Of a stretch of DNA of 64,000 nt, positions 10,102-19,556 are shown one piece after another (position 1 is the first letter of the stretch; every line of letters starts with the position of its first letter). The notes beneath the pieces were generated by a model. That model saw nothing but the letters and a program-made list of their open reading frames with translations, did no database searches and was not told the DNA's origin. The position numbers were made by a program, and so were the translations under genes. Source of the stretch: Farysia itapuensis (Eukaryota; Basidiomycota; Ustilaginomycetes; Ustilaginales; Ustilaginaceae); assembly GCA_023212645.1 (NCBI GenBank), contig JALBYC010000011.1, positions 248,001-312,000 of the forward strand, read 5' to 3'.

Positions 10102-10433
10102 GCGTTTCTTTCTTCCTCAGCATTCTTTCCAGCAGCAACGATGGCAACACTTCATCGCTCTGCGCAAAGTCATTACTTCCACCGCGACATCACCGACATG
10201 AACGTGGACCGCAACAGATGCGGAATTTCGGTCGATGCTCTAAAAAGGATGCCGTCTCTCGGCATCTGATCATGCAAGCGTCTCCTCACCTACATCAGGC
10301 AAGGTCGCTTCTTTCCTCCTCTCTTGTATTTGATATTCACACACACATACATCCACACACCACAACGCCTCTTTGCAAGCACCAGATTTGAAAAACATAT
10401 CCTAAAGTGTGCTTCTGCGAGCGCGCTCTCTTG
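10102..10433. other. Convergent 3' regions of uL13 and the UIM protein
   Basis: The two genes end tail to tail. A CA-rich stretch (cacacacatacatccacacacc) lies near 10340-10362. No gene or clear terminator is seen. Confidence 0.4.
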
Positions 10434-13400
10434 CTAGGACAGGTCGAAAGGTGTGATCCAGGTTGCGAGATCTTCGTCGACGATCCGTCCGTCGGAATTG
10501 CGCTTGGCGAGTCGGCGTTTGATCTTGCCTTTGAGTCGTGCTCTCTTGCCCATCAGTTCTTGATCTTGGGCGTCGAAAGACCCGTTACCTGCCATGCCAT
10601 TTTCGAGCAGAGTGAAGTCGTTGAAGTCGAGGTCGTCGTCGTCTTCGTCATTGTCAATGTTGTTCTCGCCCTCTTCGTCACGGTTGACGTGCAGAGAGGA
10701 GGCGGAACCACCGGCGCTGTTGAGCACAGCCCCTGCAGCTAACATGGCCTTTTGCTTCTTGATAAAGTCTTCGTCGTGGCGTTCGATTGCGTGGTGCAGA
10801 TCGCGGGGGGAGTGCCTCGCCGTGGAGCCGGAAGATGGACAGGCGGCACTGAAACTATGAGCGGCGTGCAAGTGTTGTGCTAGCTGGACGAGCGCCATGG
10901 GCATGGTGGGAGGCTGGCGCGAAAGCTGAATCAGACGACGGGTTGAGCCCTTGCCGGCGTACCAGGCGTCCAAGCGTTTCGACTCGCGTTTCACCGTCTG
11001 GTATTCGTCCGATTTGAGGTAGGCTTCCGCTCTGCTTTCGTGCGCCGCTGTCGAAGGCGAGGGAAACAACGACATGCATAGCGATACGTGCGCGGGTGAT
11101 TGACTTTTGGGCATCGCACCGGTGGCCTGAGCATAGCGTGCGTAGTCTCCCACCCCGTAGCCAGTATCGACACGCGCAGGTGTCACAAATTCAATCTCGG
11201 CTCGCAGAACACATTGCGATACAGCAGACTCCTCGGCACCAGCCTCGACCTTGCTGTTTCCGTACCACGCAATGGCGCGCAGTAAGCTCTTCCAGGAATG
11301 AGCACGAATGACGAAGAAAGGGGCAGAATGAGGCTCGCCATCAACGTTTGTGGATTCAGCGCTCATCCGTCTCGGTCCGGCGCCAAAGTGACCAAGTCGG
11401 ATTGTTGATGGAAAGCCAGGCTTGCCCGTTGTCGCTGCAAATTTCTCCAGCTTTGTGGCGAAAGGAAATGCAGCGAATCCAAAGTCAATGCCTGCAATCG
11501 CTGGTTGCGCCCTCTGCTCCGACGATACGCTGGACCGATTGGACGGTGGAGTAATGAAGGAGCTGCTGCTGCCTCTTTCAGGGACCTGGAGCAGCGAAGC
11601 GTCCGCTCGCCCTCCGGAGGGTGAGTCAAGATCCGGCGTACTTGGCGCTGCCGATAAAGGCGAGGGTAATGGGTCGCTGGAACGGGACGGAATCGCGGGA
11701 CGAGAGTTGAGTGTGAGACTCGACATTCTCTTGTTCGACACAGGCGTGGGCGAGTCGCCATCTGGTTTGAGCGACGAAGCTGGTGATGAGGACCGGCTAG
11801 AGGTATTCAGCTGCGGAGTTCTTGGAGCTTCATGCAGTGATACAGGTTTGACGCTGATGACAGAAGATCCGGCGGAGTTGACCTCGACAATGGGCGACAG
11901 TGGAGGCTGCGGTCGGCGAGTCGCTACATCGTTGCTGGATGGGAATACTAGATGCGGTAGGGTAGGGGATGGGCGATAGGGAGTCGGAGCTATTGGCGTC
12001 AAAGATGCAGGCATTTGGCTTTTTTCTGCGGTAGTGGACAACGATTGCACTGGAGGCTGAGCGGCCGTGGATGAGGTAGCCTCTTCGTACGCCGGTGGCG
12101 GTGGATCCGTAGAAAAGCTATCATCACCAGACAAGAGCGCAGAGTCTTCGATGATCTTGCTTGTGGTCGGACGGGTTGGGTTCTGTGGTGCCAAAGACCC
12201 AGGCGTGGCAGGCAGAGGTCTGCTGGTGCGAGATGGCCCCGCAACCGGTTGCTCGGGCGGCGCGTCGAGTTTTGCCTTGCTCATCTGCAGAGCAAGACGA
12301 TATGCTTCGTCGTGACCGGCAAACTTCCAGTACTCGGCTTCGATTTCAGCCTCATTGTCGTGAGATTGAGATTGCAGTGGCGTGTGCGATCGTGAAGGAG
12401 GCTGAGGCTGCAGTGACGATTCCGGCTGCATCGAGGACGAAGTGCGGGGTTTGGGAGGCGGTGGTGGTGCGATACGGGACGAGGAGGGCGCGGATGCATC
12501 TCTGTGCTGAAAGAAGGCGAGCAGAGACTGTTCTGCGCTCTCTCTGCGTAGCCATTCTTGTTCTTGCTCGCGCAGACTTTCCTCGAGCGCTCTCTTTTCT
12601 GCATCCTGGATCTCGCTAACAGCCTGCCTGCGACGCTCATCTTCAGCTCGAGATGCAAGTTTGGCAGCTTCGAGCATGCTTTGTTCCTCTCGAGCTTCCT
12701 GTTCCTGCCGTCGCAGGGCATGTTGACGAGATTCTTCGAGAATCAAACTTTCGTGCTCTGCGTTGCGCTGAGCTTGTAGCTCAGCGTCCCGTTTGCTGGA
12801 TGCAATGGCTTGCTGCAGCAGTTGTTCCTCTTCTTCGGCTCTTCTCTTTTGCGCATCGTTCTCGCTCGATGTGATGGCGAGAAGGCGATCAAGCTCTTCT
12901 TGCTCCATCCGAGCTCGGCTGTGTTGCTCATCTTGCGCGGATTGCAGCGATGCTTTGATCGCGTCTTCCATCTCAGCTCGGCAACCCTCACAGTCGTCAA
13001 ACGCATGTCCCTGCTGCGTGGGTCCTGTACGAGCGACTGAAGGCATTGGGGCTGAAGGAACTCGCTCATTGCTGTGAGGTCGTCGTTCGCCGGCACTTTG
13101 ACTCGGTCCACCCGGTGCGCGAGGGCTGTCAGAACGGTAAGATCCAGTATTCGACAACGTCGCACCGTTGTTCGACGAGATCCTAGAGCGAGTCGTCAGC
13201 ATCGAATTTGGAGCAGATGCAAGTCTTTGCGGCGGCTGTGGTCGAGATTGTGGAGGGAGCGAGTGCGTGTTGGAGCTGCTGTTGAGCGGATCACCAGGAC
13301 CAAAGAAAGCTGGTGAGCGAGATGGCCCGGGACTAAAGTTGCTACGTGAGGGATAGACTGCATCCGAGACCGCCATGTGCGGTAGGGACGGCGCAGATAC

Positions 13401-13757
13401 AGAAGCGGTCTGCAGCGTGTCGTAAGGATTTTGGAGGCGATCAGGCGGGCGCAACCCTGGAGACTGAGAGGGCATCGGAACATGCTGAGGTGCGACGTTG
13501 CCGTAATTTGGCCTCGGACGCACGATAGGTCGAGCAGGCTGATTCACCGGTGACGCAACACGGTGAGGAGTGTGGCTGGACATGACCGGATACGAGTTGC
13601 CGTCGAGGTACGGGTGCTGTAACTGCTGCTGTGAAGGTGGCGTCATGAAGGTGTTGATATAGCTTCTTGGCGGGCCACTAGACGATGCAGCGGCGGATGG
13701 AGGGCGGCGCGGCTGCTGAGAGCCAGATGCCATTGGGGAGGACGAGGCGTAGGACAT
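10434..13757 (-). CDS. Protein with several ubiquitin-interacting motifs, 1107 aa
   Basis: The first ATG is at 13757. Residues 1-250 are disordered (Pro, Ser, Gln). Around 257-500 there is an acidic helical region with repeated ubiquitin-interacting-like motifs of the A-hydrophobic-x-x-S type: EDAIKASLQ after a CEGC pair (near 265), QQAIASSKRD (near 317), KRALEESLRE (near 390) and YRLALQMSKAK (near 487). Then follows a long Pro/Ser-rich linker. The C-terminal part (from about 755) looks folded, with FFVIRAHSWKSLLRAIAWYG and YGVGDYARYAQA, and ends in an acidic DNDEDDDDLDFNDF stretch and a basic KRARLKGKIKRRLAKR tail. Presence of UIM-like repeats suggests ubiquitin binding, perhaps in endocytosis or protein turnover. 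The family as a whole was not recognised. Confidence 0.7.
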   Translation of the reverse strand: MSYASSSPMASGSQQPRRPPSAAASSSGPPRSYINTFMTPPSQQQLQHPYLDGNSYPVMSSHTPHRVASPVNQPARPIVRPRPNYGNVAPQHVPMPSQSPGLRPPDRLQNPYDTLQTASVSAPSLPHMAVSDAVYPSRSNFSPGPSRSPAFFGPGDPLNSSSNTHSLPPQSRPQPPQRLASAPNSMLTTRSRISSNNGATLSNTGSYRSDSPRAPGGPSQSAGERRPHSNERVPSAPMPSVARTGPTQQGHAFDDCEGCRAEMEDAIKASLQSAQDEQHSRARMEQEELDRLLAITSSENDAQKRRAEEEEQLLQQAIASSKRDAELQAQRNAEHESLILEESRQHALRRQEQEAREEQSMLEAAKLASRAEDERRRQAVSEIQDAEKRALEESLREQEQEWLRRESAEQSLLAFFQHRDASAPSSSRIAPPPPPKPRTSSSMQPESSLQPQPPSRSHTPLQSQSHDNEAEIEAEYWKFAGHDEAYRLALQMSKAKLDAPPEQPVAGPSRTSRPLPATPGSLAPQNPTRPTTSKIIEDSALLSGDDSFSTDPPPPAYEEATSSTAAQPPVQSLSTTAEKSQMPASLTPIAPTPYRPSPTLPHLVFPSSNDVATRRPQPPLSPIVEVNSAGSSVISVKPVSLHEAPRTPQLNTSSRSSSPASSLKPDGDSPTPVSNKRMSSLTLNSRPAIPSRSSDPLPSPLSAAPSTPDLDSPSGGRADASLLQVPERGSSSSFITPPSNRSSVSSEQRAQPAIAGIDFGFAAFPFATKLEKFAATTGKPGFPSTIRLGHFGAGPRRMSAESTNVDGEPHSAPFFVIRAHSWKSLLRAIAWYGNSKVEAGAEESAVSQCVLRAEIEFVTPARVDTGYGVGDYARYAQATGAMPKSQSPAHVSLCMSLFPSPSTAAHESRAEAYLKSDEYQTVKRESKRLDAWYAGKGSTRRLIQLSRQPPTMPMALVQLAQHLHAAHSFSAACPSSGSTARHSPRDLHHAIERHDEDFIKKQKAMLAAGAVLNSAGGSASSLHVNRDEEGENNIDNDEDDDDLDFNDFTLLENGMAGNGSFDAQDQELMGKRARLKGKIKRRLAKRNSDGRIVDEDLATWITPFDLS

Positions 13758-13886
13758 GACGGTCACGACGATCTTGGCTCATATGCACCGAGGATCGACA
13801 AACAAGGACAAGCAGCTGTCAACAAAAGCGGTGCTGCCATTAAAACCATAAAAATAATGTGGAGATTGATTCGCTATACTACGACG

Positions 13887-15026
13887 CTACAGTGCAACCC
13901 GGTCCAGACTGACATTGCTGACTTGAACTTGAATCGAGCTCTGTGCAAGCAAACGGGTTAGTCTCGACTCTTGTACCACTGAAGTACGTCTTTGTTCAAA
14001 CATCTTTTGCAGGCGGAGGCGCATGTGCTCCTCTGCAGAGCTCAGCACCGACTGAGGCACGGAGAAGGCGAGCAGCTCGTATTTCCCAGCCAGTGAACAG
14101 AGTAGCACTCGAAATAGGGTCAGGGGCTGCGAGCCGAGACAATTGGTCATACTTGCGGCATCCATGCTTGTCCAAAAGTCATTGACTTTGCCATCGCTCG
14201 TTGGTTCTAGAGCTCTGGAGCGGACAATGTAGCTCGTGAGCTCGTCAGTGTGACACAGTTCCATCTGCGATTCGAGGCAGTACACGGCGCCGTACTCAAG
14301 TAGCCAGCCTGCCAGTGCGATACCGACAAGTGCTTGCTGTGTCACCTTTTCTGCGTGTCTGTCAGCATCGTTGATGTCCTTGGTATCGTCAGCTTCAATG
14401 AAGTAGCAATTGGGCGAGCTGGGCAGTATCTCGATGTCTACTACCGCGTCGTAGAGCGTATTTATGATATTTTGCACATGCGAGCTGGCATTGATGAGGT
14501 ACGGGCCCTGTTTGATCCCGCTACGGTTAGCACGAGCATCGACCCATAGCCGTTCGCTCGCGAGGTTAGCTCCGTCGTCGGTTCCACTGACAGAAAAAGC
14601 TCGGTCCGTCCACATGTGCTTGCTTCGATTGACAAGAAAGGTCTGACCTGTGAGACTATGGCGAACAAGAGCCACATTGTCTCGTAAAGCATCGTGCAAT
14701 TCTGTGCTTTGTCCATGATCGAAAGATTCACCGAAGGACCGCAAGGTCTGTGCTATAGCGAAACATTCATCGACCGACGGCGAAAATGTGTCGATCAAGA
14801 TGGCTCTTCTGATCCCCAAGGCAACAAAGACGGTTTCCAGCGCGAGACCGGCTAATGTTCGACGTGGCCATACTTTGCGTTTGCCGTGCTGAGGGGCTCG
14901 AACTAGATGTTGTTCCAGATGACGCGAAAGCAGAGGCACTGGGTCGAGCGACAGCCAATGTTCCCTGTCGCGGTCAAAGTCGTCCCTCAAACCCGTGCCT
15001 TTAGCTCGGGCCGCCGCTCTCTTCAT
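13887..15026 (-). CDS. Conserved-looking protein of unknown function, 379 aa
   Basis: The frame opens above the first ATG (15026) and an AG lies directly before that ATG, so a short upstream exon cannot be ruled out. The protein looks globular and has no signal peptide or membrane segment. A hydrophobic segment VGIALAGWLLEYGAVYCLE near residue 265 and a preceding alpha/beta region (ILIDTFSPSVDEC) faintly recall the UPF0739 (C1orf74) family, which has a similar glycine-leucine-tyrosine core. This resemblance is from memory and weak. It shares a gap of only about 160 bases with FRG1 on the other strand, so the two may be co-regulated. Confidence 0.6.
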   Translation of the reverse strand: MKRAAARAKGTGLRDDFDRDREHWLSLDPVPLLSRHLEQHLVRAPQHGKRKVWPRRTLAGLALETVFVALGIRRAILIDTFSPSVDECFAIAQTLRSFGESFDHGQSTELHDALRDNVALVRHSLTGQTFLVNRSKHMWTDRAFSVSGTDDGANLASERLWVDARANRSGIKQGPYLINASSHVQNIINTLYDAVVDIEILPSSPNCYFIEADDTKDINDADRHAEKVTQQALVGIALAGWLLEYGAVYCLESQMELCHTDELTSYIVRSRALEPTSDGKVNDFWTSMDAASMTNCLGSQPLTLFRVLLCSLAGKYELLAFSVPQSVLSSAEEHMRLRLQKMFEQRRTSVVQESRLTRLLAQSSIQVQVSNVSLDRVAL

Positions 15027-15184
15027 CTGCGAGCGTGTCTCATTGCTGCTGCAAAGGGCAAGCTGGTCACCCACGAGGCAGAGATAGACTGTAGTTGGTG
15101 CAGATCTGCGAGAAAAGGAAAGGGTGGAGGTGTTGGTCTTTGTTCATTACCGTGAATTCCCTCTGTCTTCCCATCAGCTTGACA

Positions 15185-16373
15185 ATGTCCAGTGCGGGCA
15201 AGAGCCTGCGTCTGAGCTTCAAGGGCGACAAGGTCAGTCTCCGAAACCTAGCGGCCATACTTGTCCATGAATGCTGACACTTGCCTCCCACAGCCAAAAA
15301 AGAAGAAGAGCAGCAAGAGCAAAGGCGAATCCAGCTCCAGCACCTCGAGCCGGAAGCGCAAAGTCCACGACGAGAACTACGTCTCCGACGTCGAGGATGT
15401 CGATGGCAATGAGCAAGCCTGGGTACCAGTCGAGCGGGACATCGATCTCAACGGACCCTGCTTCCTTTATACCTCGCTCTCGACTTCTGACTCCGTCGCA
15501 CCTTACTGCCTCTCCTTCAACTCCACGCTGCAGTCTGTCGAAGCGGCTGACGTGACAGTCGCAAGGACCGATGTGGACGATGACCGCATAGCCCTGCTTG
15601 CATCTGATCCGAAGCTAGCAGAAGAGCTGGACGGGGCCGAGATCGTTGCCTCACACTTGCAACAGGCCCCTGAGCCCACACCACAGTCGGTCAATCATGT
15701 GTGGGTGGCGACCAAAGTGCCCGGCTCCAGCGCGCCGCTGCGGTACACGTTCAAGAGCGCCGAGAGCAAGTTTCTCGGGTCGGACAAGCACGGTAGTGTA
15801 AAAGCCGACATGGAAGCTAGAGGTCCGCAAGAAGAGTGGACGCTTCACGCCGTCCCTGCATCTGGGCCGCGCTCGCAGTGGAGTCTCAAATCCGCGCATG
15901 GAAAGTTCTTGGCCGTAGACGAAGTTGCTGGCGGGAGAAGAATCGTTCGGGCTGACGTTGATACCGTTACACCCGACAAAGATTCGGATGAGGGCAAGTG
16001 GACACTGCTCGTTCAGTGGAAACACCGACATCAAGCTCGGTATCCACAAGATCCCAACGACCCTCTAGCCTCCAAGCGCATTCGGAACAATGATCCCACA
16101 GTCATCAGCGCAGGTGGAGGAAAGGACCAAATCTTGGCGCAGCAGCTCGACACATTCAGATCTCGAGCAGGATCCAAGTACGTTCCAGTCGACTTTGCTC
16201 AGTCCATGTCCAAAGAAGAAAGACGGGCGCTCAGAAAAGCCGAAAAAGAAGGCAGGCTTGCCGAAGAAATGCTCGATAGACGCACCAAGATGAAGAGGTA
16301 AGCGGCAACCGTGCTTTGATTCGTACGTGGCATATACTGACCGGGCGTTTTGCGCAGTGATAAGTATGCGTGA
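15185..16373 (+). CDS. FRG1: FRG1-like nuclear/nucleolar protein, 355 aa (three exons)
   Basis: FRG1 proteins are actin-bundling, RNA-associated nuclear proteins linked to pre-mRNA and rRNA processing. Exons are 15185-15232 (16 codons), 15294-16297 and 16358-16373. Exon 1 supplies KSLRLSFKGDK, which joined to PKKKKSSKSKG gives the family's LVLKGxKxKSKKKK start. The middle is a fascin-like beta-trefoil (SAESKFLGSDKHGSVKAD, ARGPQEEWTLH, SAHGKFLAVDE). The C-terminus LLDRR-type motif (EEMLDRRTKMKSDKYA) matches the FRG1 end only when the last intron is removed; read through, the protein would stop at KMKR. The ATG lies about 160 bases from the divergent neighbour. Confidence 0.9.
15233..15293 (+). 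other. FRG1 intron 1 (61 nt)
   Basis: Donor GTCAGT, branch-like ATGCTGACAC, acceptor CCACAG; phase 0. It links Lys16 to the lysine-rich nuclear-localisation-like run. Confidence 0.9.
16298..16357 (+). other. FRG1 intron 2 (60 nt)
   Basis: Donor GTAAGC, branch-like ATACTGACC, acceptor GCGCAG; phase 2. It leaves a last coding exon of 16 bases including the stop. Confidence 0.88.
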
Positions 16374-16483
16374 ATCACACTCAGCGAGACAGACGGAGAT
16401 AGATACAGCAATATAATTGTCCATGGGTATTAACGGTGACACGGTGACATACAGGATGACACAATTAGAGCAGTGTTTAAGCT

Positions 16484-18610
16484 TTAAAGGCGGTCCACGA
16501 CGTGCTTGTTGTTTCGAATGTGCAGTCCACTTCGTCGCTGCAAGAGGTATTCACCTCCTGCATCCTCTTCGAGCGCTTCCTTGCTCCCAATTGCGCTAGG
16601 ACCGCTATCCGGGGCACTCGACGTTGCAGAGAACGTTGTTGACATGGTCGAAGATGAAGACGAGCTCGATGAAGTTGACGAGGTCGAAGAAGAGGTTGAC
16701 GCAGGTGTGGATTTGGTCTTGGCCGCGGATTTGGTGCTGGAGGTAGTTCTTCTGGAGGTGGTGCTGGATTTCGATGTTGCCTTCGGGGTGGTAGTGACTC
16801 GCGATGTTGTCTTTGAAGTGGAGCGAGCGGTTGTCTTTGTTTTTGAGGTGGATTGGGCGGTGGTCTTTGTCTTGCTGGCTGACGAAGTGGTGGTAGTGAA
16901 GGTGGTCTCGGGGTGAGTGGGCTGCTTGCCAATTTGCCCATTACCAACCATGATCATCTTGCCCTTGGAAGCGACGCCATCAACCACAACGAAAGCGAGG
17001 GCCGGACCGGGTGGGAAGAGGTTTGGATTCGGCGGTAGCTGACCGACTTGTAGCACGGCGCCCTGTCGGAATGTCTTGAGCTCAATCATACGCTGTCCCA
17101 TGTTCATGGCGTGAGTGGAAAAGCCGGTTCGAATGATGACCACTTTTGCCTTGGCAGCTTCCGAGTTGGTGTCAAATTTGAGCGAGAATCCCTTGCCGCC
17201 GTAGTGAAAGCTGTCTGGAAGTCCAGCACTGGATGGACGGTCTTCGTCGTACCACTCGGGATACCATCGCTCCACACGGTACTCTGTCGGGAACTTCACG
17301 TTGACGTTGTAGTCCGAATTTGGGTTCGATCCGGCAACTAGAATGGACGAGTCGGGGAGCAAGGTTGCAGACGAGTGATACATCCGGGCGACGCTGCCGT
17401 GACCGACTTGTTTCCAGCGTCTGCCTCTTGCAGCTTTAGGATCGTACACCAGAGGCTTCAACGAAGCATGGTCTGCAAATGATTCACCGACAGGTTGGCC
17501 AACATTGTCCGGGTTGGTGCTGTAGCCCGCAACTCCAGTCTTGGCTCCATTTCCGAACCACAGCTTTCCGTCGGGAAGCTGGATGAACTGGCCCATAGAT
17601 CGACCCTCGGGAAGGTCATCAGTTTTGAACCAGGCTGCACTTGCCAGCGGACTAATCTGCTCGCACGACGTTGATGCAGCTCGTTGAGAGACTGGCACAT
17701 AGGGACCACCTTCATTACCCCAGTTGGATGTTTTCCCGAGATTCATGCCGCCGCAGAACAAGATCGTCTCCTTGTAGTGATTTTCTGGTGTCAAAGGCAG
17801 CATGGCTGAACCTCCAGACGCTGGGTATACACGGGGAGCTCCAGGCATGGTCGGCAGTCTGTGTTCCTTTTTGTCATTGAGGTTCCATAGGATAACTTCT
17901 CGGTTTGCTTGGACAAAGATTTCGCCCGAGGACATGGTATAAGCAATGGGAAAGAGAGAGAGAGGGACACTGCGGTCGAGTACCGGCATGTAGCGACTGG
18001 TTCCGCCGCCGCGAGGGGGATAGAACTCGTATGTTGGGTTGTTGGTAGGTGAGCTTGGAACAAAGCCTCCATTCCTCATGCCGCCGATAATGATGTTGGA
18101 TCCGTCACCGAGCAGCTCGACTGTGGGGTACCATCGCTCTGTGTTCAGGCGGTTTGACGCTCTGTCGTTCCAAGAGCAAGACTTGTTGTCACAAGGTCGG
18201 AGGAAGCGAAGGGACTTGCCGCCATTGTAGGCGCCATAGCCCTCGCCTTGTGGTGCAGTTGCGCCGTCGGTGGTGGTCGCTTTGTTGCCACCGGTGACTA
18301 GCCATCGTCCATCACCCATCACCATCCCGCCTGCACAAAAAGTATTGGACCGCACGTCCATTGTGCGGTATTTGTTGGTGTGAATGTCGTACTCGACAGC
18401 CCATGCAGGGTGACCATTCACCTTCGCGTGGTTTTTCTCAGTCTTGTCCAGAATGTAGACCTTGTTCTCTGTGCCCAGGAACATCATCTGTGCCGATACG
18501 CCCGAGTGTCCGACGATTTCCATCGTGCCACCCTTTTTCGCAGCTGAAACAGAGGCAGCAGCGACGAGCAGGGCCGCGGCTATCCAACTCTTGAGGCGAA
18601 TCATCGTCAT
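16484..18610 (-). CDS. Secreted glyoxal oxidase (copper radical oxidase, AA5_1), 708 aa
   Basis: This enzyme family oxidises simple aldehydes with release of hydrogen peroxide outside the cell. A signal peptide is clear at residues 1-24 (hydrophobic AAALLVAAASVSA core). The catalytic set of glyoxal oxidases is intact: Cys92 in SNTFCAGG and Tyr161 in ERWYP (the thioether pair), Tyr411-His412 in ARMYHSS, and His500 in FSTHAMNMGQR, with the last part as the C-terminal Ig-like domain. From about residue 568 a Ser/Thr-rich tail, dotted with Lys and Arg, runs to about 665, then a short Asp/Glu-containing end. No clear GPI signal is seen. Smut fungi are known to carry glyoxal oxidases needed for filamentous growth (glo1); which paralog this is cannot be told here. 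Confidence 0.93.
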   Translation of the reverse strand: MTMIRLKSWIAAALLVAAASVSAAKKGGTMEIVGHSGVSAQMMFLGTENKVYILDKTEKNHAKVNGHPAWAVEYDIHTNKYRTMDVRSNTFCAGGMVMGDGRWLVTGGNKATTTDGATAPQGEGYGAYNGGKSLRFLRPCDNKSCSWNDRASNRLNTERWYPTVELLGDGSNIIIGGMRNGGFVPSSPTNNPTYEFYPPRGGGTSRYMPVLDRSVPLSLFPIAYTMSSGEIFVQANREVILWNLNDKKEHRLPTMPGAPRVYPASGGSAMLPLTPENHYKETILFCGGMNLGKTSNWGNEGGPYVPVSQRAASTSCEQISPLASAAWFKTDDLPEGRSMGQFIQLPDGKLWFGNGAKTGVAGYSTNPDNVGQPVGESFADHASLKPLVYDPKAARGRRWKQVGHGSVARMYHSSATLLPDSSILVAGSNPNSDYNVNVKFPTEYRVERWYPEWYDEDRPSSAGLPDSFHYGGKGFSLKFDTNSEAAKAKVVIIRTGFSTHAMNMGQRMIELKTFRQGAVLQVGQLPPNPNLFPPGPALAFVVVDGVASKGKMIMVGNGQIGKQPTHPETTFTTTTSSASKTKTTAQSTSKTKTTARSTSKTTSRVTTTPKATSKSSTTSRRTTSSTKSAAKTKSTPASTSSSTSSTSSSSSSSSTMSTTFSATSSAPDSGPSAIGSKEALEEDAGGEYLLQRRSGLHIRNNKHVVDRL

Positions 18611-18671
18611 ACTGTGTGGGGTGGGATAGACCAGTAGGAACGAAGACGGAGTGGAAAGAGCGAGACGATTG

Positions 18672-18678
18672 TTATATA
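18672..18678 (-). promoter_or_regulatory. TATA-like box of the glyoxal oxidase gene
   Basis: TATATAA on the minus strand, about 62 bases above the ATG at 18610. Position and sequence fit a TATA box of a regulated secreted-enzyme gene. Confidence 0.5.
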
Positions 18679-19556
18679 AGATCTAGGTCTACCATGGGAG
18701 AACGACTGAGCTGATGTGCATGTGAGGTTGAGCGTGCCCTGCCAAGAATACGCAGAACAAACATAGCAAAAGCTACAGGCCGGGAGCGCATCCGAACCAG
18801 GGTCGGCAACAACAAACATTGTTGGAACGGATCGTCGTTCCGCGGACGATGCACGGTGAGCATGTCACATGGTTCGCCAAGGCAAAGGTCCACTATGCGG
18901 AAGGAGGGACGGAGCCTAACGGGGACGGACGCAAGCTTGCACAGTCACAGCGCGTGCAGGAAGCGCGGGAAATCATGCACATTGTCGATCCAGTGCGCCA
19001 CTTGAGATCCGTCGGTGCCTGGAGCCTTCGAAGGAAGAAGGAATGCAGCTTCTTTCCGCGAACCGCAGGATGCACAGCTGGACGTTTTGCAGGCATAATC
19101 ACAATGAATTTGAAGCGGCCCAATGGCTCCAAAATGTAAACACGGCCCATTTTGGCGGCCTGCCAAAATTTGCTCCAGAAAAGAACAAACGCCACGCACG
19201 CAAACAGCTTTGCAGCGACCCCGCTTCCGATGCCAAGCTTATGCCCGGATTTACAGGGCCGCCTTACGCAGATCCTTTCCAAAAAGAACACATAACCCCT
19301 TTAGTTACTATTGTCCGCTTTGACGGCCCTTGCGTTTGCTCAAGTTTACCTACTCTATTGCGCGATAGGGTCCGGTGAAGCTTGAGTATACTAGTGTTTG
19401 ATTAAGACGAGCCGTGGCTATAGAAAAAGAGTGTGGGTTATACTTGCGATAAGGGACTGTATGCTCTCCGGTAAAATTTGAATGCTGGAAAGTCCCCCTT
19501 GTACATGACGGGACGATGAAGGGTATAGACCGTGCAACAGGAACGGTGTCAATGCG
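18679..19556. other. Intergenic: glyoxal oxidase upstream region and SDR 3' region
   Basis: Nothing coding is supported in this stretch. Short frames exist on both strands but lack any recognisable domain or start context. The right end is the likely 3' UTR of the dehydrogenase. Confidence 0.4.
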
